Shown in pieces: positions 35,539 to 44,200 of a stretch of DNA of 64,000 bases; the first letter of the stretch is position 1; each line of letters opens with the position of its first letter. Location of the stretch: contig NC_014160.1 of the NCBI RefSeq assembly GCF_000092185.1, positions 620,001-684,000 on the forward strand. Reading direction: 5' to 3'. The translations under genes were made by a program, and so were the position numbers. Source of the stretch: Thermosphaera aggregans DSM 11486 (GTDB taxonomy: Archaea > Thermoproteota > Thermoprotei_A > Sulfolobales > Desulfurococcaceae). The notes beneath the pieces were generated by a model. The model had not been told where the DNA came from. It saw only the letters and a list, made by a program, of their open reading frames with translations, and did not search any database.

Positions 35539-36299
35539 ACTCCTACTATGATCGGGATATCCTCGAACCTATTAACTCCGAGGATTCTTAACAGCTCCTC
35601 AACGAAATGATTATACCCAGGCTTCGTGAAATATGTAGAATAAGCCATGGATAACACGGTTTTACCGTTCCTTGAGTCAACGCGAATCCCGAGGATCTCG
35701 TTAAACAGCGCTGCCACCACAGGTATTTCAAGCAACGAGTATATTTCAAATAGTATAAACCAGTGGTAAAGCTTTCTTAAAATTGTCTCCTCGGGTTTAA
35801 GAAGCCTGGGGATGCTTTGAGGCGGTATACCGTCAAATTCGAAAACCACGTCCACCTCTGTTTTATAAGCATTTCCCACAATCCTTCTCAAATAAATCAC
35901 GCCCTCATCATCCATAAGCTGCTTCTTGGTCGCAGTGATCAATCCTTTTTCAAGCAACCTGACAGCTTCCCGAATCTCTTTAGCATTGGTCACAAGGTTT
36001 AAATCCAGGATTAAGTGGGAATATATGTCTCCATCACTAGTTTTTACAATCAGGCTTCCCAAGTAGCCAATAGGTTTCTCCATAGATCCAATCGGTTTAA
36101 GATCCTTGTAGACAGGGTTTTCAGCGAAGTCGGTGATTGTTGACGAGAGAAAGGGGACTGGAGTTTTGAAACACTCCTCGAGAATTTTACGGCGTAGTAA
36201 AGCCTTAAGGTTCTCATTAAGCCTTAACTCATCTATTTTTTCAAGGGGGCGTGGAGATTTTTTGAGTTCTTGTAAAATAAAAATTAATTCATTACTCAA
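35496..36299 (-). CDS. Hypothetical protein
   Basis: A 267-residue protein without recognised domain. It is soluble, mixed alpha/beta, and has one hydrophobic but not convincingly membrane-spanning stretch near the middle (YHWFILFEIYSLLEIPVVAA). TTG 36299 overlaps the DUF35 gene stop by eight bases, so it may be the last gene of the HMG-CoA synthase-DUF35 transcript. The last 43 bp overlap the B12 radical SAM gene on the other strand. A mevalonate-pathway role is only positional. Confidence 0.5.
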   Translation of the reverse strand: MSNELIFILQELKKSPRPLEKIDELRLNENLKALLRRKILEECFKTPVPFLSSTITDFAENPVYKDLKPIGSMEKPIGYLGSLIVKTSDGDIYSHLILDLNLVTNAKEIREAVRLLEKGLITATKKQLMDDEGVIYLRRIVGNAYKTEVDVVFEFDGIPPQSIPRLLKPEETILRKLYHWFILFEIYSLLEIPVVAALFNEILGIRVDSRNGKTVLSMAYSTYFTKPGYNHFVEELLRILGVNRFEDIPIIVGVYSLLSLLAFSMKE

Positions 36300-36708
36300 C
36301 CTTCTTCAGCACCGGACGGTACGCGATGCCATAGTTTATTAATCCCGAATCTCCTTCCTCGCCTATTCTCCTAAGGACTGGCTCCATCTCCATTCCAGAC
36401 CTGAGCTCCTCTGGCAATATATCCGTTAAAGGTGCTAAGATCCTAGCCTTGTGATTTAAGGTTTCCAACACTCCGATAATGATCGGCCTCCTCTCTTCGA
36501 AGCCCTCCATTGCGCTGTAAATTACTGTCCAAGTGACAAGTTTCGCCTTTTCATCTATAAGTTCAACCGTTTCAATGTTCTTAGACCCGCAGAACCTGCA
36601 GACTTCCGAAGGCGGGTACCCCGTTCTCCCACAATCCTTACAGTGAGTGGCCCTTAACCTGTACCTATCAATTCGCGTCCTCCATGTTGGAGGAATAGAG
36701 ATTCTCAC
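36292..36708 (-). CDS. DUF35 zinc-ribbon/OB-fold protein, acyl-CoA transfer scaffold
   Basis: A 138-residue scaffold protein with a four-cysteine rubredoxin-like zinc ribbon (HCKDCG at about 22 and CRFCGSKN at about 37) followed by an OB-fold (TWTVIYSAMEGFEERRPIIIGV). In archaea such DUF35 proteins bridge HMG-CoA synthase and acetoacetyl-CoA thiolase and channel the unstable acetoacetyl-CoA. The GTG start follows GGGGTGATG and lies six bases after the HMG-CoA synthase stop, fitting a complex partner. A thiolase gene would be expected beside it but none is in this window. Confidence 0.85.
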   Translation of the reverse strand: MRISIPPTWRTRIDRYRLRATHCKDCGRTGYPPSEVCRFCGSKNIETVELIDEKAKLVTWTVIYSAMEGFEERRPIIIGVLETLNHKARILAPLTDILPEELRSGMEMEPVLRRIGEEGDSGLINYGIAYRPVLKKVE

Positions 36709-36714
36709 CTTACA

Positions 36715-37776
36715 TCACCCCTTAATCCTGTCAATTAACCCTCTGTACTTTGCGTATAATGCATAATCTATTAGATGCTTTCTCTGCAAATATTCGCTTA
36801 CTTTGACACCCTTCTCCCTTCTAGAAACTATATTCTCGGTTACAACAATGCTGTAAGCGTCGCTACCTGCCCCACTACCAAAGGGAGCTAACAGGATTCT
36901 TTGCCCCGGTTTCGCCTCGTCAAGCACTTTAGAAAATCCTATAAGTGCCGACGAGTTGTAGCTGTTACCAATATAGGGTGTCACCAGGCCTGGCGTGATC
37001 TTCTCCTTGGGGAACCCTAGCATTCGTCCAACTCTTAATGGGAAGGTTCCATTAGGCTGGTGGAATATTGCGTAGTCGAAATCTTCTGGTTTAAGCCCAG
37101 TCTTTTCAAACAAGCCTTTGACCGCATTAGTGATGTGGTGGAAGTAAGCGGGCTCACCCGTAAATGCCTCACCGTGAAGCGGGTAGTGAGCGTGAGCTCT
37201 CCGCCAGAAATCAGGAGTATCGGTAACATATGTGTAGCTGGCCTCGAAATAAGCCGCGGCCTCCTCTCTTGGACCCACTATTAATGCTGTAGCGGCAGAG
37301 GAAGCGGTGAACTCCAGCACGTCGCCTGGATTGGCTTGAGCCGTGTCGGAACCTATTATTAGCGCATACTTGACCATTCCGGACGCTACCACACCGATGC
37401 TTGCGCGTAAGGCCTCGCTCGCCGCTCTACATGCAAACTCCCAATCAGTAGCCATGGTATCTGGCGTGATACCTAGAGCTTCAGCTATGATTGTTGCAGA
37501 GGGCTTAACAGCGTAAGGCTTGCTCTCGGTTCCAAACCATACTGCCCCTATCTCCCGGGGGTCAATTCCCGCGCGTTTCAGAGCATTGCGGGCGGCTTCC
37601 CATCCCATCGTCACCGAGTCCTCGTCCACGCCTGCAACACTCTTCTCAAAAACATTCAGCTCCTCCGGCTCCTTGGGGTTGAAGCCCCATACTCTCGCAA
37701 TGTCTGACAAAGGCAAGCGCCACCTAGGAATGTAAGACCCCCAGCCCAGTATTCCGGTTTTCTCCTCAGGATTCAT
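36715..37776 (-). CDS. Hydroxymethylglutaryl-CoA synthase, archaeal type
   Basis: Condenses acetyl-CoA with acetoacetyl-CoA to HMG-CoA, the entry to mevalonate and archaeal membrane lipids. The thiolase-fold active residues can be seen: the glutamate in [13 protein letters not shown], catalytic cysteine in [18 protein letters not shown] near residue 114, and the histidine in [18 protein letters not shown]. The C terminus contains [12 protein letters not shown] and [16 protein letters not shown]. Length 353 residues is typical of archaeal HMGS. The ATG follows GAGGGT. It is first in a run with the DUF35 partner. Confidence 0.92.
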   Translation of the reverse strand: MNPEEKTGILGWGSYIPRWRLPLSDIARVWGFNPKEPEELNVFEKSVAGVDEDSVTMGWEAARNALKRAGIDPREIGAVWFGTESKPYAVKPSATIIAEALGITPDTMATDWEFACRAASEALRASIGVVASGMVKYALIIGSDTAQANPGDVLEFTASSAATALIVGPREEAAAYFEASYTYVTDTPDFWRRAHAHYPLHGEAFTGEPAYFHHITNAVKGLFEKTGLKPEDFDYAIFHQPNGTFPLRVGRMLGFPKEKITPGLVTPYIGNSYNSSALIGFSKVLDEAKPGQRILLAPFGSGAGSDAYSIVVTENIVSRREKGVKVSEYLQRKHLIDYALYAKYRGLIDRIKG

Positions 37777-37832
37777 AAAATCCGACCCTCGAATGATGGA
37801 AAATATTGATCTGAAAATAAAATCTTTATTGT

Positions 37833-38951
37833 TTACCTTTTAGCGTGAAGCCAGCAAGCTACGTAGTGACCCTTCTCAACCTCAATTAACGGAGGCTCCT
37901 TCTTCGTGCAAAGGTCTTTTATCTCTGGATGTTGATCTAACGCAACACATCTTGGATGGAACCTGCATCCGGGGGGAACGTTTACTGGTGATGGTACTTC
38001 ACCTTTGATAGGTATCTCGCGAATACTCAGCCTCCTCGTAGGATCGGCCTCTGGTATTGCTTCTATCAATGCTTTCGTATATGGGTGGAGTGGGTTCTCA
38101 ATAACCCTTCTCGCGTCTCCAAGCTCAACGATCTTACCTAGGTACATTATCGCAAGCCTGTTAGAGATGTACCTTGCTACAGCGAGGTCGTGGGTAATGA
38201 ACAGGTATGTTAACCCAAGCTTGTTCTTCAACTCCATCATTAACTGAAGTATTTCGGCACGTATGGATACGTCAAGCATTGAGACCGGCTCGTCGGCAAC
38301 TAGGAATTTAGGGTTGAGGATTAACGCTCTCGCTATTACGACACGCTGCCTCTGCCCACCAGATAGCATATGGGGATACCTTTCCATGAAATCTTCCGGT
38401 GGGGTGAGCTTCACTGCCTCCAGGGCCTTCGCCACGATATCGTACCTATCCTCCTTGCTCACGCCTATCTCATGAATTGCTAACGGTTCCTCGAGGATTT
38501 CGTAAATAGTCCTCCTAGGGTTTAAACTACCATATGGGTCTTGCCATATCATTTGAATCTCCTTCCTAATCGGCTTATAGCTTTTGAGCGGGATTGCTCC
38601 AATGTTGACGTGCCCGTACTCGCTGACTTTTGCTTTCTCAACAATCGGGCCCAACTCCTCTGCTATTTCTTTAGATAGTTTGTACCCTACAATACCCTCA
38701 GTGGGCGTGTAAAGCCTTATTACGAGTTTACCGGTTGTTGTCTTACCACACCCCGACTCGCCTGCGAGCGTGAAGACTTCGCCTTGTTTAACATCGAATG
38801 ATATCCCATCTACTGCTTTTAGAGTTAGCTTTGGAGTCCTTTTCAAAACGTCTATGATCGTCCTCCTTATGGGGAAGTGCATTTTCAGGTTTCTCGCGAA
38901 CAATATTGTTTCACTACTTACTTCTGGTTGATAAATGTGCTCCTCGCTCAT
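37833..38951 (-). CDS. Peptide ABC transporter ATP-binding protein, DppF-like
   Basis: One of two ATPase subunits of a dipeptide/oligopeptide or sugar-oligomer importer. Walker A reads [13 protein letters not shown], the signature [15 protein letters not shown] and Walker [13 protein letters not shown]; the C-terminal oligopeptide-type extension [15 protein letters not shown] ends the protein. There is a loop of about 35 extra residues after Walker A ([20 protein letters not shown]), a feature of crenarchaeal members. ATG 38951 has the strong signal GAGGTGATC upstream; GTG 38960 is inside it. It is the last gene of the transporter set and lies just after the DppD-like gene. Confidence 0.87.
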   Translation of the reverse strand: MSEEHIYQPEVSSETILFARNLKMHFPIRRTIIDVLKRTPKLTLKAVDGISFDVKQGEVFTLAGESGCGKTTTGKLVIRLYTPTEGIVGYKLSKEIAEELGPIVEKAKVSEYGHVNIGAIPLKSYKPIRKEIQMIWQDPYGSLNPRRTIYEILEEPLAIHEIGVSKEDRYDIVAKALEAVKLTPPEDFMERYPHMLSGGQRQRVVIARALILNPKFLVADEPVSMLDVSIRAEILQLMMELKNKLGLTYLFITHDLAVARYISNRLAIMYLGKIVELGDARRVIENPLHPYTKALIEAIPEADPTRRLSIREIPIKGEVPSPVNVPPGCRFHPRCVALDQHPEIKDLCTKKEPPLIEVEKGHYVACWLHAKR

Positions 38952-38956
38952 CCAGA

Positions 38957-39922
38957 TCACCTCTTAACATATAACCAGCATGCAACCTTGTGTCCAGGCT
39001 CTACTTCAACAACCGGAGGCTCCTCCTTACATCTTTCATGAGCAAATGGGCATCTCGGCTCAAACCTGCATCCAGGTGGTGGATTTATTAAATCGGGGGG
39101 TACTCCAGGAATCCATTTTAAATCCTTGATCTCGCCGCGAAGCCTCGGTATGCTGTTCAACAATCCTTGGGTATATGGGTGTTGCGGGTTATTGTATATC
39201 TGCTCAGAAGTCCCATACTCAACTATCTTGCCCCCATACATTATTGCAATCTTATCAGCTATTTCTGCTATTAAGCTCAGGTCGTGAGATATCAGTATTA
39301 TTGATAATCCGAGCTCTTGTCTCAATCGTTTCAACAGATTCATTATCTGAGCTTGCACAACCACGTCTAAAGCCGTTGTTGGCTCGTCAGCTATCACAAG
39401 AGGAGGCATTAAAGCGAGAGCCATTGCTATCACTACTCTCTGCTTCATGCCACCGCTAAGCTCGTGCGGGTAGCTTTTAATTCTGCTGGGATCAATCCCG
39501 ACCATTTGCAATAGTTTCTTGGCCATCTCCAGGGCTTCTTTCTTAGTATAGTTTTGATGAAGCATAAGTACCTCGGCCAGCTGGTCACCTATATTGTAGA
39601 CTGGATTCAAAGCATTCATCGCGCCTTGAAATACCATTGAAATCCCTTTCCACCTAACCTCTTTTCTGAATTCTTCCTCGCTGAGCTTTGTAATATCTTT
39701 TCCCTGGAAAACTATTTCTCCAGAGACTAGTTTACCCGGTGGTGGAACAAGCCTTATCAAGGAGTAAGCTAATGTACTCTTCCCACACCCGGACTCTCCA
39801 GCAATTCCTAAGGCCTCTCCCTTGTAAAGTTCGAAGGACACGTTGTCAACAGCTTTCACAATACCTTTAGCTGTGTAAAAATACGTTTTCAAATTCCTTG
39901 CTTCAAGCAACGGCTCGGGCAA
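38957..39922 (-). CDS. Peptide ABC transporter ATP-binding protein, DppD-like
   Basis: The second ATPase subunit, 321 residues. Walker A is GESGCGKSTLAYSL, the signature LSGGMKQRVVIAMALAL, Walker B PLVIADEPTTALD, the H-loop LISHDLSLIAEIAD, and the C-terminal PPGCRFEPRCPFAHERC extension. It starts at TTG 39922, seven bases after GAGGTG. The permeases and binding protein lie on the same strand, but the radical SAM gene at 40009 is encoded in between on the opposite strand, so this ATPase pair needs its own promoter. Substrate class cannot be set from the ATPases. Confidence 0.87.
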   Translation of the reverse strand: MPEPLLEARNLKTYFYTAKGIVKAVDNVSFELYKGEALGIAGESGCGKSTLAYSLIRLVPPPGKLVSGEIVFQGKDITKLSEEEFRKEVRWKGISMVFQGAMNALNPVYNIGDQLAEVLMLHQNYTKKEALEMAKKLLQMVGIDPSRIKSYPHELSGGMKQRVVIAMALALMPPLVIADEPTTALDVVVQAQIMNLLKRLRQELGLSIILISHDLSLIAEIADKIAIMYGGKIVEYGTSEQIYNNPQHPYTQGLLNSIPRLRGEIKDLKWIPGVPPDLINPPPGCRFEPRCPFAHERCKEEPPVVEVEPGHKVACWLYVKR

Positions 39923-40008
39923 ACTAAGGCACCTCTTTATTATTCAAGAGCACAATATTATAAAACCAACCCACCAGTTTTAAATATTTCTCAAGGTAAG
40001 TATGAATC

Positions 40009-41073
40009 ATGAATACCGAAATAGATAAGCCGTCTTTGATTGGAAGGTTCGCTGGCAGACCACTCTATTATTTGCCAAAGGGCGTGCCTGGTCTTGGTTT
40101 CATAGCCGCAGGCGTTGTCGATAGGGGGACAAACGTCATCCAGGTGCGTCCAACAACTATTTGCCCCATGAACTGCGCCTTTTGTAGTGTCGACTCCGGA
40201 CCCTTCTCAAGCAAGAGGCAAGCAGAGTATCTGATGGATCTCGAGGGCTTGTTAGAAGCGTTCAACCGAGTTGCTTCAGTTAAAACCGCCATGGTTGAAG
40301 CTTTGATCGATACTGTAGGAGAAGGATTAACCTATCCGTACATATATCTTCTCATAAGGTATTTGAAGCAAAACCCGAGAGTTAAAAGCGTGGCGCTTGA
40401 GACCCACGGTGCTCCCTTATCCAAATATGTCATAGACAGGCTTTGGGAGGCAGGGCTTGACAGGGTTAATCTAAGCATTGACACATTCAATAAAGAGAAG
40501 GCTAGAGTACTATATGGCTTAGAATCCTACGATCCAGCTAGGATAGCAAGCCTAGCAGAGTACTTGGTCAAAGAGACGGATATTGACCTTCATGTCACCC
40601 CGTTATGGTTGCCTGGAATAAACGATCAAGATGTTGTAAATGTTTTGAACTGGGCTTTGAGAATCGGGGCAGGCAAGAGATGGCCCCCTGTTACTGTCCA
40701 GAAATTCAACGTGCACAAGCATGGACGTAATCGTCTCAACATTAAACCCGTATCCTGGGAAGAGTTTTACAATTGGCTTGAAAACCTTGAGGAAAGATTA
40801 GGTGTGAAGCTACGTTGGAGTATGAGTGAATGGGGTATGACGTACGATAACCGTATCCCCATCCTTTACAGAAAGGGGGAATTGGTAGGGGTCATGGTGG
40901 TTGCAGATGGATGGCTTAAAGGCGAATTCCTAGGGGTAACTCTTCAAGGGCAACCACGCTTAATTACTCTAATTCAAAAGAAAGGTAGACCCCTACGTGG
41001 AGGAAAATATATTGCAAGAATTATCGAAAACAAGGATGGCATTTATGTTGGAAAAATAATTGGAGAGGCTTAG
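40009..41073 (+). CDS. Radical SAM protein with C-terminal TRAM-like domain
   Basis: A 354-residue radical SAM enzyme. The cluster motif is TTICPMNCAFCSVDSG near residue 47 (C-x3-C-x2-C), followed by the SAM barrel with VALETHGAPLSKYVID and LSIDTFNKEKARVLYGL. The last 70 residues look like a TRAM/OB RNA-binding domain (LVGVMVVADGWLKGEFLGV and GGKYIARIIENKDGIYVG). TRAM suggests an RNA substrate such as tRNA. The ATG follows AAGGTAAG. It is inserted in the opposite direction between the transporter permeases and ATPases and overlaps the permease stop by four bases. Confidence 0.7.
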   Translation: MNTEIDKPSLIGRFAGRPLYYLPKGVPGLGFIAAGVVDRGTNVIQVRPTTICPMNCAFCSVDSGPFSSKRQAEYLMDLEGLLEAFNRVASVKTAMVEALIDTVGEGLTYPYIYLLIRYLKQNPRVKSVALETHGAPLSKYVIDRLWEAGLDRVNLSIDTFNKEKARVLYGLESYDPARIASLAEYLVKETDIDLHVTPLWLPGINDQDVVNVLNWALRIGAGKRWPPVTVQKFNVHKHGRNRLNIKPVSWEEFYNWLENLEERLGVKLRWSMSEWGMTYDNRIPILYRKGELVGVMVVADGWLKGEFLGVTLQGQPRLITLIQKKGRPLRGGKYIARIIENKDGIYVGKIIGEA

Positions 41074-42998
41074 AGCGTTCTTAACCTTGGCTCAACTATC
41101 TTCTCAATCGCTAAGCCAAGCAGTATAAAGGCGAGTGATGTAATCGATAACATTATTCCAGGAGGCACTATCCACCACCAGATATCATATCTCCCGGTAT
41201 CTCTAGCCCTGGAGAGTATAGCTCCCCATGTAGGCCATCCATGCCTAATGCCCAGAACGCTTAATCCAGCTTCGCTTAAGATCGCGCCTGGAACGCTGGC
41301 CACAAGGGATGCGCTGGCGTACATTGCTACTTGCGGGAATATGTGCTTGAAGATTATTCTTGAATTGCTAGCTCCCAAGGCTCTCGCAGCATCGATGTAT
41401 GGCTCCTCTTTAATTGATAGAGTCATTGCTCTCACAGTGATGGCTAAGCCTCCCCATCCGAAAACGATCAATACCCCGATTATTGTTAGTATTGTCATTA
41501 ACGCTTTCACCTCTGTACCGTACTGTGCGTATTGGGTCTGAGCTATCTGGGCTAGAATAATCAATATTGGTAATGTAGGGATGTTGCCGATAATATCTGC
41601 TATTCTCTGAATAATCTCATCTATTATACCGCCATAATAACCACTTGCTATCCCTGCAAACACTCCTATGAAGGTTGTTATTATTGCCGTTGTTAAACCA
41701 ATAGCGAGTGCGATCGGGGTTCCATACAAGAGAACCTGAGTCAGATCTCTTCCTAAGTCATCGGTTCCTGAAAAGCCGTAAACATTGCCCTTAACAATTA
41801 TTCTAACCTCGTCTGCTGGGGAACTCACTATCTCCCTTAACTCATCCTTTGCAGTATATGATATTTCTAGAGTGAACTCATACTTTCCCGTTAGTGGAGT
41901 GCTGGCAATCCTTATATTGTAGAACGCGTCTGTAGTGTATAATTGCTCAATATACTTTGAAACGTCTTTTATAATGCTATTAAGCATGTCCAACTGTTCA
42001 GGAGGTAGCAAGAGGTCGGCGAAGGCTACTTTCCATATCAAGGTCAGGTTGGCCTTCGCTTTCTCAAGGGCTGCCAGGTAATCGGTTAAGGTTTTATTTT
42101 CATCGCGTAATGAATCTATAAGGTTTTTCACATCAACTAATCGCTGCTTAATATCTGCAACCTGCTCGTTAGTAACATCTATCTTCTCAATCAAAGAGTT
42201 TAACGAGCTCGTAATCGAGTTCAACTGAGTGGTCTGGTCTTTCTTCCCAACATCAACTACAGGCAGTCCAAATATGAAAGAAGACCTCTTCAGCCTAACC
42301 TCGTCTCTGATTTTACTGATAATTATAGACTCACCTATCTTCTGCAACGTGACATTGTTGCCAACTATCTCTAACGGTATAGAGAAATTGTAATACGTTG
42401 CAAGAGAACTTGAAATTCTCCATAAATCGAAGATGTCTGGTTTCAAGTCTCTTGTAGCAATGTACTCGACAGTCTCGTTCCCTCCTAACGTGACGTCTGA
42501 CTCAAACATTTGGATAACGGATCCGTCAGGTCTTTTCACAAACATGGCGATGTGTGGTACATATACCACCCCTGACACGTTCACCACTTTTATTCCAAAC
42601 AGCTTCAACACTAAGTCTTGTGGGAAAGCTGGTTGCTCAAGCCTGTAGGTGGCAGTATACTTAACCACGAACCTTCCGCTCTCGAGAACCAAGGGCTCGT
42701 CAGGTCTTGATTTAGAGATGATTGAAGATTCCGCTACTGGAATTCCAAATGCCGAGATCCAAGTAGGAGGTGCCCACTGTGGATTTTCATCCCAGTATGC
42801 AGCATTCTCCCATCTCGCGATAAACCCTGCGGGCAATGCTAGTACCGCATATATTGATGTGGCAATCAGAAATATTAGTATGGCTATTCCGACCCTACCA
42901 GTCCAGTATCTCACAAGGTCTTTGAGAACGTTCTTTAATGGTCTAATAACCTTAAGGACGAACTTATCAGTTATGGTTAATTCCTTTCTCGAAGCCAT
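41070..42998 (-). CDS. Peptide ABC permease, DppC-like, with very large extracytoplasmic insertion
   Basis: A 642-residue permease. After the first membrane helix (about 36-58, VGIAILIFLIATSIYAVLAL) comes an extracytoplasmic domain of about 360 residues with a coiled coil (ITSSLNSLIEKIDVTNEQV) and beta-rich parts; normal DppC subunits have about 40 residues here. The rest is a standard permease: FSGTDDLGRDLTQVLLYGTP, five hydrophobic helices, and the ATPase-contacting EAA loop EEPYIDAARALGASNSR. The insertion may contact the long binding protein or S-layer. ATG 42998 follows GGAGGTGGG. It lies directly downstream of the DppB-like gene. Confidence 0.82.
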   Translation of the reverse strand: MASRKELTITDKFVLKVIRPLKNVLKDLVRYWTGRVGIAILIFLIATSIYAVLALPAGFIARWENAAYWDENPQWAPPTWISAFGIPVAESSIISKSRPDEPLVLESGRFVVKYTATYRLEQPAFPQDLVLKLFGIKVVNVSGVVYVPHIAMFVKRPDGSVIQMFESDVTLGGNETVEYIATRDLKPDIFDLWRISSSLATYYNFSIPLEIVGNNVTLQKIGESIIISKIRDEVRLKRSSFIFGLPVVDVGKKDQTTQLNSITSSLNSLIEKIDVTNEQVADIKQRLVDVKNLIDSLRDENKTLTDYLAALEKAKANLTLIWKVAFADLLLPPEQLDMLNSIIKDVSKYIEQLYTTDAFYNIRIASTPLTGKYEFTLEISYTAKDELREIVSSPADEVRIIVKGNVYGFSGTDDLGRDLTQVLLYGTPIALAIGLTTAIITTFIGVFAGIASGYYGGIIDEIIQRIADIIGNIPTLPILIILAQIAQTQYAQYGTEVKALMTILTIIGVLIVFGWGGLAITVRAMTLSIKEEPYIDAARALGASNSRIIFKHIFPQVAMYASASLVASVPGAILSEAGLSVLGIRHGWPTWGAILSRARDTGRYDIWWWIVPPGIMLSITSLAFILLGLAIEKIVEPRLRTL

Positions 42999-43010
42999 CT
43001 CACCCACCTC

Positions 43011-44114
43011 CTACCTAGCTCTAACGCGCGGGTCTAACACAATGTACAGTATCTCAAGTATAAATCTGGCAATTATGTAAACGCCTACCGTTACCACGAA
43101 TAACCCGATGACTGTCGGGGTGTCGCCAGTCGTTAAGGCCGCATAGTATAGTGAGCCCATTCCAGGCCAGTCAAACACAGACTCAGTAATAATAAATCCG
43201 CCAAGAGAATAAGCTAACGAGAGAATTACCGATGTAAGGACGGGGGATATTGCAACTCTTAGAATATACTTTCTAGCGATATCGCGTTCGGGAAGTCCTT
43301 TAGCCTTAGCTGCGACAACATAGTCTTCCCTGACAATTCTCAACACCATTGCCCGCACACTGTAAAGCCATCCGCCAAGACCGGCTACCACTATGGTTAT
43401 TATTGGTAGAGCTGCAAAATATGCTATTTGAGAGAAGTTACCTAACGGGTCTTCCCAGAAGTTCATCATGTAAGTAGAAACCGGTCTCAGGTTGGTCGGG
43501 AATATTTTCAACTGATAACCCAGTATCAGTATGAAGACCATCGCGAGCCACCATAACGGTATAGCGTTGAAAACTGCAAAGTAAGTAATTATAGCTCTGT
43601 CCAGAATACTGCCGTGCCTGTAGGCAATCCTTGGAGCCAACATTAACGCTATCGATGCCATGATTATATCTGCAACAGTGATCATTATTATTGTTCTCGG
43701 AAGAACAATAGCGATGAGCTCTACCACGGGCACGGGTGGAAGCTTGCTGGCGAGCTGAGCCACACTCTCTTTCGTCGCCTTTCCAAGGTTGAAGGTTAAG
43801 GCATTTCCGACAAGTATCCACATTCTTACATATGGAGGTATTGGGTTACCATTTTCATCAATTAATCCATACATTTTGCTGTAGTATATTGTTAAATCCT
43901 TTCTAATCTGCTCCAGCTCGGTTGGGGTAAACTGACGTCCAGCCCTAACTAAGGCTTGTATCTCTGCTTGAACAGATTCCTTAACTATCGCTTCATATAT
44001 TCTCTGAGTATACCCTGTGGCCTCCATAATAGCTGCTACCACTATGATTATCATAACGTATGAAAACAGTAGGATCAAACCTCTTCTCGCAATAACATAG
44101 CCTGCACCAGGCAT
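43011..44114 (-). CDS. Peptide ABC permease, DppB-like
   Basis: The first permease subunit, 367 residues. It has an N-terminal helix (GLILLFSYVMIIIVVAAIM), an extracytoplasmic segment of about 100 residues, and a C-terminal five-helix region with the EAA loop EDYVVAAKAKGLPERDIARK and GGFIITESVFDWPGMGSLYY, the DppB hallmark. The extracytoplasmic loop is longer than usual but much shorter than in its DppC partner. ATG 44114 follows GGTGA by five bases; GTG 44123 lies within that signal. The gap to the DppC gene is 12 bp and to the binding protein 86 bp. Confidence 0.87.
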   Translation of the reverse strand: MPGAGYVIARRGLILLFSYVMIIIVVAAIMEATGYTQRIYEAIVKESVQAEIQALVRAGRQFTPTELEQIRKDLTIYYSKMYGLIDENGNPIPPYVRMWILVGNALTFNLGKATKESVAQLASKLPPVPVVELIAIVLPRTIIMITVADIIMASIALMLAPRIAYRHGSILDRAIITYFAVFNAIPLWWLAMVFILILGYQLKIFPTNLRPVSTYMMNFWEDPLGNFSQIAYFAALPIITIVVAGLGGWLYSVRAMVLRIVREDYVVAAKAKGLPERDIARKYILRVAISPVLTSVILSLAYSLGGFIITESVFDWPGMGSLYYAALTTGDTPTVIGLFVVTVGVYIIARFILEILYIVLDPRVRAR

Positions 44115-44200
44115 GTTTTTCACCGTTTAACATTTTACCTTAAACCCTTATTAAGAAGGGAAATAAAAAGTTTTCGTGAAAAAAAGTGGGTTTGAAAATA

